Part shown: positions 55,769 through 64,000 of the stretch, one piece after another
Position numbering within the stretch: the first letter of the stretch is position 1
How the letters are laid out: the number at the start of each line of letters is the position of its first letter
From: Posidonia oceanica
Taxonomy: Eukaryota; Streptophyta; Magnoliopsida; Alismatales; Posidoniaceae
Direction of reading: 5' to 3'
Length of the DNA: 64,000 bases
Assembly (NCBI GenBank): GCA_037176725.1
Contig: JAZBRS010000037.1
Coordinates: forward strand, 11,426,001 to 11,490,000
Translations under genes and position numbers: made by a program
The notes under the pieces: model-generated
What the model saw: only the letters and a program-made list of their open reading frames with translations
Databases searched by the model: none
What the model was told of the DNA's origin: nothing

Positions 55769-58700
55769 CGCGCTTGAGATGCCCCCCCGACGTCAGTGGT
55801 TCCAGAAGTGACCGGCGGCGTTCGCCCAGTCGCTGCGGGTGCTGTCGGCCGCTCGCGAGGGATGGAGTGGCTTCAGAACATTCCTCCGGAGCTTCCTGAT
55901 CGACCGGACGCAAGCTTCGCAGCTCGGGTGGAGATTCGGCCGATTTGGGTCCGCGGGCGACAGCCGGAGGCCCGGGGGGGGGGGGGGGTGTCTGTTGCTC
56001 GTTGGGTCGAAGGGAGGCTTCCGGCGAGTAGCTGGGAGTTCGGTGCAGGTCGCTAGATAGTTGGTTCGGGCAGCGGAGGTCTGTGGTGTGTTTTTGCAGG
56101 TGGAACGATTTCTGGCAGAAAAAAGGGGATGACTGTTTGTTGTGGGGGGTTTGGTCTGTGAGGGGAGCTGGAGGTAAAGCGGGGCAGGGTTGGAAAGGTG
56201 GTTGCCCGGCAAGTGTCCGGGCGGAGTTTCGGGGGATATGGTGGACTGTGGTGTCGGGAATTCTGAAGTGGAAGAAAGGTTGGGTTCTGTTGGATTTCTG
56301 GTGGACTCAGGAGGAATGCCGGGCTCGTTTCGCTGTGGGAAGGAGGGGAAGGTCCGCAGGAAGTTCGGGTGAGATTGGGGGGTGAAATTCGATGGATTCG
56401 GAAGGTGTTTCGGCTTCTGGTTTGCTGTGGAAGAAAGGGGTGGAAGATCTGAGTTTTCTGGTGGGTTTCTGAGGGGGAACCGTGGTCTCTCTCGCTGGGA
56501 ATTGCTCTGGAGTTGTCGTGCTCTCTCCCCGGGATGAACTCTCTGATCTTTCTCCTCTCTTCCCCTTCTGTTTTCATTCTGATTTCCCTCTTTCCTCCCC
56601 TTGATCTGACGACTCCTTTCCTCGCTTTTGCAGGCCTGCCGCATTGAATGCTCCGGCGTGGCGATGGCAGGAGGCACGGACGGAGTTCGGCGCGTGCCTG
56701 GAGATGGCAGGAGGGCAGCATGGCAGGCGGGCAGAGGTGCAGGCGGTGTGCTACTGTAGCACTGCAACGCGCGGGAGGAAGAGGAAGACGGAGGCACTGT
56801 GGATGCGGGCCGGGCCGAATTTTTGAAAAAAAGGAGAAAAAATGGTGAACGGGCTGATAAGCCCAGTAAGGAAGAAAAGGAAAATAAAAAAGAAGAAAGA
56901 AAGAAAGGTGGAAAGAAAAAAATAGGAGAAAATAAGATAAAAATAAATAAAAATATGGGATGACTTGGGTTGTAGGTTAGACGTTTATCTGGATTTTTTA
57001 ATGACCGTTTTCAGGTTAATTAGTGTGTTTTAGGCTTGATTAGGGTTTTAGGGTTTTATTTGGTTTTTAATCCATTTCCCACTTGATTGAGTGTTGGTTA
57101 AATTCTTTTAAATTGTTTTTAAAATTGTGTTTTCTTGTTAAGTATTTTAGGATGTTAATTAGGATTTTTAGGATTTATTTTCATATTATTTTGAGTGGGT
57201 TTTGGGGCTTTTAGTTCTAGTCTTTTATGTTTTCCCTTTTTAAGTCTTTTGACCCAGGTTTTTGATTTTTATTTGTTAATTCTTCTTGAAATTTTTTAGT
57301 TGGATTTTTTCCTGATTTGATTAAGCATTTTAAGTCTTTTAACTGTGTTTTCTTTTCCTTTTTAGTTAGGTGCTTATGTTGTTTTCTTTCTTATGTTTAT
57401 TAGGTTAAGTCTTTTACCTCCTTGTTTTATTGTTTGATTTTTAATTCTTCCTTTTAGGGTTTCTTTTTTTAATTCTTTTTAGTGGGATCCTCATTTTTGG
57501 TAGGTTCTGTTTTTATTTCAATTTTTAGTTGATTTTTCAGTATTTTGTTTTAGTTTGTTTTGCATTTTTTAGTTTGCATGCTTGATTTTCTTTTTAGCTT
57601 GATTTAGTTAAGTTTGGGTTTTTAATTATTTATTTAATGTTTTTTAGTTACTTTTCTTGGGATTCTGATTTGTTTCTTTTAGGTCTTGGGGTTTTACAGA
57701 TTTTTAAGGATTTTTGAGGTTTTCTGCAAAGGAAAGAAGAAGAAAAGAAAAAGAAGGAGAAAAGGGGAAAAAAAAAGGGGATAAAAGGGGAAAGAGATAG
57801 GTTTGAGGGAAAAGACTTTTTAAAATTCAAGGAAAATGGTAAAAATAAAATAAAAATAGGAATAAGGTGGAGAAGGGCTAGGAGTACAAAGGGGGCCCGC
57901 AGCCAAGCCAGAAAAAGGGCGAGAAGGGGATGAAAAGAGAGACGATAATCAGGAGAGAGAGAGGAGAGAGAAAACGATAATCCCGGAGAGAGAAAACGAT
58001 AATCCAGGCAAAAGGGGGTCTTAGGAGTCTCGGAAAGGGGTGAAATTTGGCGGGTGCGGGGTCTAGGGTTTCTAGTTCTGGTCCTGGAGTTTTGGTTTGG
58101 TTTTGAGGAAGTTTTGGAGGGGTTTTGAGGTGTAGAAAAAGGGTATTTTTGTCTAAGTTTCCTAGGGTTTTTGGGAAGGGTCTGGTTTGAGATTTTGCAG
58201 GCTTTTTGGTGGGTTTACTAAGTCATCAGGGGTGAGTTTTCCTATGGATTTTGGTGGGTTTTCGGATTCGGGAAAGGGGGGTAATCCTAGGTTGAGTTTG
58301 GACTTGTTTTGAGGGGAAGGAAGGAGAGGAAGGTGTGGATTTGGGTCTAGATTCAGGTTCAGCAGCCATCGGAAGGCTCCAAACGATCCAGCCTGTCAAA
58401 ATGGGGTGTCTACAGACGCTCGTCCGAATCACTCCTCTCATGAGCGCCTTCTTTCTTCAACTTCTTTCTTCATTTTTCTTTTGTGCTCAGCATGCATATC
58501 AAGTTATCATATTCTTTTGCTCACATGATCTCTATTCTTTTGGGATATGCATGTCTTCGCCCTCTTGGGGTAGCGGTCCCTGATGAGGCATTAAGAGTTC
58601 GGCTGATCCGCGTACACCCTCAGCCTCTGCAATGTGTGCTTGCAGCCTCTGGCTATGCCCCGCTCTGCTTCGGTCCTCTCCATGTTCGGTGGACTCTCTC

Positions 58701-59182
58701 GATAAGGTGGATCTCGCTTGTAGTGTTCTGAAACTCAGCGGGATGCTCTATTCTGCTCTCAGTCTCACTTTGTGGCCACATGCAAGAGATGGCGCTGTTC
58801 AGGTGAGACCTGCCTAAGAGTGTCACTACTTGACATCCTCTAGGCGCTGCTTGCTTGTCCAAAGCCAGGTTTCTGATTATGCAAATGTTTATGGGTTTTG
58901 TATTTTTTAGAAGGGAAGGGACAAGCATGTTTTTAGGTTTTTTGCATTGGTTTTGTATTTTTTATGGTTTTTCAGGTTTAAGAAAACATAAAAGGGAAAA
59001 CCAACAGCAATGCGAGAAAATATTTTTGCGTTTTTTGATTTTCTTGATTTTTTTGGCATTTTTGTGCTTTATAGGATGCAAGAGATGGCATGTATGTGCA
59101 GAAGGTGGTATGCATGATGACAGATATGTGCAAGATGGCATGAATGCATGAGATGATAGCTATGTGCAGAGGAACGTGCAAG

Positions 59183-59432
59183 GTGATAGGTTGACGGACC
59201 TGTCGCCGAATAGTTAGGGATATCAGCCCGAATGATAGGTTAACGGACCTATCGCCGAGCAGTTAGGGGTGCCAGCCCGAGGATGACAGGTTAACGAACC
59301 TATCGCCGAGCAGTTAGGGTTGCCAGCCCGGGGATGACAGGTTAACGGACCTATTGCCGAGCAGTTAGGGTTGCTAGCCCGGGGATGACAGGTTAACGGA
59401 CCTATCGCCGAGCAGTTAGGGTTGCCAGCCCG
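59183..59432 (-). repeat. 51-bp tandem repeat, 5 copies
   Basis: Unit GATGACAGGTTAACGGACCT, ATCGCCGAGCAGTTAGGGTT, GCCAGCCCGGG. In the best unit GATAGGT/ACCTATC form perfect 7-bp arms around TAACGG. Copies 2-5 are nearly identical, so amplification was recent. Confidence 0.95.
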
Positions 59433-59591
59433 AATGATGAGATGAATGCAAGGAGTAGAAGAGATGCATGCTTTTTAATGAGTTTTGTTGATTTTATACT
59501 TTTTATGATTTTCAGGCAAGGCGAAAAACCGCAAAAACAAAACAGAACGAAAAGAAAAGACAACGCAGAAAACAAAAGAGAGGTTAGGAGG

Positions 59592-59702
59592 GCTTACCTG
59601 TCAGCAACCTCGGGCGGGAGGCGCTGGGTTCGCTCCTACACTACTGATGTTGTCGGCGGGGTCCACTATTGGCTGCAAAAGTTGGAGAAGAACTTACCTG
59701 GA
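59592..59702 (-). promoter_or_regulatory. Two donor-like splice sites after gag
   Basis: CCAG|GTAAGTTC (first intron base 59697) and ACAG|GTAAGCCC (59597) on the minus strand, exactly 100 nt apart. They are where an Ogre-type intron would begin, between gag-pro and RT, but no RT follows. Confidence 0.5.
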
Positions 59703-59833
59703 TGACGCTGCACCTGGTCTTGCTGTCGACGCTACCGTTGCATCTCTGAGCGTCCCTCGGACGAGATAGGGAGGACGGAAGAAGGGGATCGCGCCGATGG
59801 GGACCAGAAGGATCCATCGGAGCAGAGCGGGAT

Positions 59834-61978
59834 TCAGAAAAGATTGGGGTAACCCCCCGAGGTTCCGGCGGAGGAAGGATTGGCTACACTAGGGTGTGCA
59901 AGTGCAAGTGCAGGTGTATGTGTGTGTGCATGCTCCTGCTCGCCAACGCTGATGATCCTGCGGTCGATCAGGCGTTGAACGGCATCCCGGAGAGCGAGGC
60001 AGTTGTCCGTCGAGTGCCCGGTGGCCCGATGGAAACTGCAGAACTGATCCGTATCATGCCACCACGGAGGGGGATTTGGTGACGGACGGGCAGCCGGGAG
60101 TCTCAGGAGCGACTCAACTTGAGGGAAGATGGCGCTCAGTGGTTCGGGGAGAGGCGTGTAATCACACTCAGCCCGACGAGGTCGTCTTTGCCCTGGATGG
60201 AGTCCTTGCCGAGCGGGTGCGACGTGATGCACGGGCTTGACGGTGGCAGTGTGCTCAGTGGGTGCAAAATTAGGTGCGTGCTCTAGCGGAAAAGGGTCTA
60301 GTTGACTCTCTGCATAGGCAGGCTCCTCGGGAAGATCGACACATGATTCGGAGAGCTGTTTGGAGCAGTCAGGAGTGGAGCTGTTGTTGTTGTTGCTGCG
60401 GCGATTGCTGGAGGTGTTGGCCTGCCTAGCCAATGCAGAGAGTGCGGGGAAATGCCCACTTCGCAGCGAGCTTTCCACGCAGACACCAGCCCTAATCAGC
60501 GATGCATGACTAGTGATGTGCTGAATGCAAAGCAGAGTCCCAATTGCTGGCAGCGCCCCTTTAACGATCATCTCGATAGAATCCTCCTCGGAGGGTTTAT
60601 CTTTGACTTGGGCGGTTAAGGAGCGCCAGCGACCGACATACTCCCCGAATGGCTCTTGGGGTCTCTGCTGGATGGCGACAAGATCCTCCCTCTTGGGGAT
60701 CAGGTCGAGGTTGAAAGCATACTGCTCAAGGAAGGCCTGAGAAAGATCGGTCCAAGTTCGAACCGCTGCCATGTCAAGGGAAGTGAACTACTTGAGCGCG
60801 GGGCCGGTCAAACTCTTCTGAAACAGGCAGATAAGGAGCCTTTCATCAGCCTGAAGCTGAGCAAGGTCCCCGCAGTATGCCTTCAGATGCGAAATAGGAC
60901 AGCCTTTACCATTGTATTTATCGAAGACCGGGATGCGGAACTTCGAAGGGAGTGCGGCCTCGGGAAAGAGACAAAGGTCGCGAAACTGGTAAGACTGGTG
61001 GTCCTTGCCCTGCACTAGACATAGTGCTTTCTCTAGAACGTCCATCCTGTCATTGATGGGGTCTGGATTGGCTGCCATAGGAGATGAGGCAACAGGGGCA
61101 GGGACCACATACGCTGAGTGGGTCGCACCTAAGTGCTCCTCCGGATCTACCATAGCGTCGCCTGGTGGAGCAACGGGATGGCCGGCGTATCCGTGCGTGC
61201 GTGTAGTGTAGGCAGGAAAGTATGCTGGGTTCTGAACCTGATGCAAGGGGGATGGGTAAACAACATGCTGTGTAGTGCGTGATGCAGATTGTTGGAGCGA
61301 CAGTGGCTGCGCAGGCGCGATGCCGGGCAACGAGCTAGTGGGATACTGTGCTCCAACCAGTCCGAAAGACTGATCACCAGAAAAGGGAGTTGTATGCAGT
61401 GCATGGTGTTGTGCAGAAGCAGGAGACAGATGCCGCGCCCCCATCACTGGAGCAGTGTGTAGCTCGGGCGATGGTCTGGGCGGGGGTGCAGTGTGTGCAA
61501 CAGCAGGCCGCAGAGGAACCTCGGGAGCAGCAGGAATGCAAGAGGGTCGAACTGATAGAGCCATACCCTGCAGTGTGTGGGCAAGGTCCATCAGGTGCCG
61601 ATACCGCACTTCAAGGGACCCGTGAGTGGGAACACTGAATTGCAGAACAGGCCGGGAGGCGGACTCAAGAGATTGAGAACCCAGAGCAAAGGTCGCCGCA
61701 GTAGAGGGGATGTCGGGAACGACATATCCCCAGGACGAAGGGGTCGAAGGCGCCTCCGAAGCACGAGGGGCGGTCATCGAGACAGATTCGACGACTGGAT
61801 CCGGAGTGGCGCAAGTTTGCTAAAGACCCGCAGTAGAAGGGAGTGCCCTAGACGCCTGAGGATCGAATCCTGGTGTCATAGAGGGCACAGAGCGAACAGA
61901 AGTGAAATCCGAAGAGACCCAAGTGGTAAACCCCTCCGAATCAACGGTAAAGTGGAGCCCACCGACAGACTGGGCCAT
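59834..61978 (-). pseudogene. Gag of element 3 (two in-frame stops)
   Basis: One frame of about 714 codons from ATG 61978 to the stop at 59834. TAG at 61822-61820 (codon 53) and 60790-60788 (codon 397, where a conserved Trp of the ALxWFTSL motif is expected) interrupt it. The N-terminal half is Pro/Ala/His-rich. The gag core runs PSKFRIPVFDKYNGKGCPI, LICLFQKSLTGPALK, RTWTDLSQAFLEQYAFNLD and QEPFGEYVGRWRSLTAQVKD. Near 60010-60055 is FCSFHRATGHSTDNC, the same C-x2-H-x4-H-x4-C knuckle as element 1. The knuckle is followed by ALRDAVQRLIDRRI and a short tail, with no protease after it. The start is favoured by position after an acceptor-like site (62113) and by homogeneous coding. Confidence 0.9.
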
Positions 61979-63022
61979 TGCTGACTGAGTCTAAGTGAGC
62001 GGAAGCTGCGACGAGAGAGAAAGAAGGTAAAGCCTAAGGAAAGCTACCGCCAGAAGCGACAAGTAGCTCAGAGGAAGGACGCTCAGAGTCCGGGCAGCGG
62101 ATCCCGCACGTACCTGTAAAAGAGTAAAGATGTTAGAGGTTGTATGCAATAAAGAGTTATTAGGGGTGGCGTGAATGGCACACGTGCAAATGAATGTCCT
62201 AAGATGCGCTCTCTCACCATGCAAGTCCTGAGTAGATGACCTACTAGGACACACTCAAGGGTAGTGGGTTTAAACAGACTCCAGGTCAGAAAATAGCAGG
62301 TTCCCTGTCGAACTCCTGGCCCAAAGCTCAGGTAATAACAGGGTGGTGCGTTGGTGGCCTCGACCCTGCCAAAGCGTGGGTGGTACCCTCTACTAACATC
62401 GACACGACCCTTGAACAAAGGGGGGACAGACCGACTGACTCGCGCCACGCCCGAAGCGGTGGAACAAGAGGCCGGGACTGTCCTTCGCAGACTGTGGGTG
62501 GACTTGAAAGAGAGAATGCATGCTTTCTAAGATGAATCAATCATGCAAGATGCTTTAGAGTCTTTTACTTGCGTTTTATTAACCAGAAAGGGGGAAAATT
62601 GCAAGTTATTGGCTCTAGTTGTGCTTAGAAGTTATTGTTTAGCTTTATTGTAGCTTTTAGGTTAAGCAAAAGGGAGGGCAAACATGTTTCTACTGTCCTA
62701 GGCATGGCATATGCGAAAAGGAAGAAAATCAGTCAAATACGACAGGCAAACAACATACAACACAGCAAAAGGCAAGTGCATGGCATGTGCGAGTGTTCGT
62801 GAACATGATAGTGAAGAAAAGGCATTCATCATGTCAAAAGGCATATATACAAGGCATGTGCGTGCGCAGTGGCATAGCAAATGTGTAAGAAAAGCATTCA
62901 TCATTCAAAAAGCATGCATTGTTGCCAAACAAGTATGTAGACATGCATTGTGCGAGAAGTAAAGCAATAAAAAGCTGATAGATAAAGGAAAGATAAAGAC
63001 AAGTAAGCATTAAAGCAGGTAA
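61979..63022 (-). other. 5' UTR of element 3
   Basis: Leader between gag and the PBS repeats, with no recognisable gene; open frames of 68-121 codons show no family features. At 62113/62114 the minus strand reads CTTTACTCTTTTACAG|GTACG, a good acceptor (pyrimidine tract plus CAG) that also fits a donor (CAG|GTACGT). The distal part holds CAAG/CAAAC simple repeats (63030-63090 border). Confidence 0.65.
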
Positions 63023-63591
63023 GAGCAGAAGCAGAGAAACAAACAAACAAGCAAGAAGCAAGCAATCAAGCAAGCAAACAAGTAAGAGCGCCGCAGCGGG
63101 CAAAGCAAAGCAAAATAGAGCGCAAACCGAGGCCAAGGAGGTGCAAAACCTAGGCAGAGTAGCCACGAGGCGACTCGCTAGGAGTTTGCACAGAAAAGCG
63201 AGCAAAACAGGCAAGGGAGGCACAAAAGGCAGACAAGGCTGCAAAACAGGTGAGCGAAAAAGCCAGGAACGAAAGTCGGAGTCTGCTATCCCCAGCAGAG
63301 TCGCCACTGTGCGACTCGCTGGGAGCCGACACAGGCAGACAAGCAAACAGACAAGGCAGACAAAGGCACAAAGGCAAACAAAGATGCAAAGCAAGCGAGC
63401 GAAAGCAAAGGCGAAAGCCGGAGTCTGCTATCTCCAGAAGAGTCGCCACTGTGCGACTCGCTGGGAGCCGACACAGGCAGACAAGCAAACAGACAAGGCA
63501 GACAAAGGCACAAAGGCAAACAAAGATGCAAAGCAAGCGAGCGAAAGCAAAGGCGAAAGCCGGAGTCTGCTATCCCCAGCAGAGTCGCCAC
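63023..63591 (-). repeat. 142-bp tandem repeat carrying PBS copies
   Basis: Four PBS-like sites end at 63164, 63306, 63448 and 63590, each exactly 142 bp apart. The site next to the LTR (63574-63590) and the one at 63290-63306 are perfect TGGCGACTCTGCTGGGG on the minus strand; 63448 has changes and 63164 is degenerate. In the internal copies GAGTCGC/GCGACTC arms form a 7-bp hairpin over the PBS start. Confidence 0.92.
63574..63590 (-). other. Primer binding site of element 3 (tRNA-Arg type)
   Basis: TGGCGACTCTGCTGGGG on the minus strand, one base from the LTR end at 63592. It is close to the complement of the 3' end of a plant tRNA-Arg and is the PBS type I associate with Ogre elements. Confidence 0.82.
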
Positions 63592-64000
63592 TGTAGTAAT
63601 CCCAATCAGAATCAGGCTTACTATTAGCGGCGATGGTCCGAGGAGGAGGGCTCAACTCGAAAACACTTAAAAAGGAAGAAAAGAAGAAGATAAGACAAAT
63701 CAGAGTCGCCACCATGTCTATTATCGGGAGACAAGGAAAACCGGGGGAAATGCGTGAATTAACACGCAAAACCAAGCAAGAAATGCAAAGCAAAGCAATG
63801 CAAAGGAAAATAAATGCAAATACATGCAAATGAGATGACTCATGCCTAAGATAAGGGCGATATGGTCATTGCGGGCCAAAAGACTGGGCAAGGACTCCTG
63901 TTACGCGCGGGGAAGGTGTTAGGCACCCCCGACACGCCCGAGAATCGGTCTTTCTAGGCTTACGCTCGCATACGCAGGGAAATGCAGATTTGAATGCCTA
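63592..64000 (-). mobile_element. 5' LTR of element 3 (partial, runs off the window)
   Basis: Begins TGTAGTAATCCC on the plus strand, so it ends GGGATTACTACA in element sense, then G and the PBS. It includes the relic PBS (63703-63711) and the conserved U5 block (63870-63980: TTACGCGCGGGGAAGGTGTT, AGGCACCCCCGACACGCCCG). The rest lies beyond the right edge. Confidence 0.9.

Larger units (their letters stand above)
52433..58419 (-). mobile_element. Solo LTR (52438-58414) with 5-bp target duplication GACGC
   Basis: TGTAGTAATCCC to GGGGTGTCTACA on the plus strand, 5,977 bp, flanked by GACGC at 52433-52437 and 58415-58419. The joined flanks match the uninterrupted B(-) 3' UTR at about 32120-32150. 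It contains the relic PBS (52603-52611), U5 block (about 52770-52875), the largest 30-bp minisatellite (53100-54330), a donor (55761) and a 15-G run (55974-55988). The TATA position (about 56620) reads GCAAAAGC and looks lost. Confidence 0.94.
58420..59833 (-). other. 3' UTR of element 3, second part
   Basis: Continuation beyond the solo LTR. Non-coding. No protease, RT or integrase motif lies between here and gag. It includes GGTTTTGTATTTTTTA direct repeats (58890-58970) and the 51-bp array. Two strong splice donors lie on the minus strand just after the gag stop (59697 and 59597). Confidence 0.78.

Noticed and set aside
55974..55988. 15-G run as a G-quadruplex regulator
   Set aside because: A single homopolymer at a place where other LTR copies have only GGGG to GGGGGG; most simply slippage or assembly error.

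Overview
The window is nuclear DNA from a land plant, almost certainly a flowering plant with a large, retrotransposon-rich genome. I cannot name the species. All recognisable coding sequence belongs to Ty3/gypsy LTR retrotransposons of the Tat (Ogre/Retand-like) lineage. The evidence is a reverse transcriptase followed by a degenerate RNase H, a second RNase H of the HFDGA/YFDGA type that marks this lineage, an integrase, very long LTRs (about 4 to 6 kb), tRNA-Arg-type primer binding sites, and long 3' untranslated regions full of tandem repeats. I see no host gene, rRNA, tRNA or CRISPR array. Every retrotransposon gene is broken by stops, frameshifts or insertions.

Layout, left to right. 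Positions 1-15995 hold element 1 (minus strand): 3' UTR, pol (integrase, archaeal-type RNase H, RNase H, RT), two successive protease domains with a G-patch-like tail after the second, gag, 5' UTR, PBS (14525-14544) and 5' LTR (14550-15995). Its 5' UTR is split by a solo LTR of a different family (9361-13736). Positions 16050-21320 are the 3' UTR and 3' LTR of a plus-strand element, B(+). This LTR carries an array of paired 27-nt hairpins. Positions 21321-25540 are a decayed pol fragment (element 2, minus strand) cut on both sides. Positions 25541-32296 are the 3' LTR and 3' UTR of a minus-strand relative, B(-), so B(+) and B(-) form a large imperfect inverted repeat around element 2. Positions 32297-44108 are another 3' LTR (element C) split by a solo LTR (34606-40439, target duplication ACAGG), followed by the C 3' UTR with dense tandem repeats to about 46310. 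From about 46320 to the end of the window is element 3 (minus strand): a truncated 3' LTR, a 3' UTR split by another solo LTR (52438-58414, target duplication GACGC), a gag gene with no pol, a 5' UTR, a tandemly repeated PBS region and the start of its 5' LTR at 63592. Element 3 therefore looks like a gag-only, non-autonomous (TR-GAG type) element.

The large LTRs share one plan. Read in element sense they run: TGT[A/T]GACACCCC start, telo-box-rich or T/A-rich U3, a long pyrimidine tract, a TATA-like box in several copies, a GC-rich leader of about 0.8-1 kb ending in a conserved 5' splice-donor sequence, a long stretch of degenerate ATGCAAT-type repeats, a 30-bp minisatellite of very variable copy number, a highly conserved U5 block, a relic PBS, and a GGGATTACTACA-like end. 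The most unusual signals are the paired-hairpin array, the doubled protease, the conserved LTR splice donor, the PBS repeat array, and 3' UTR hairpins with compensatory changes.
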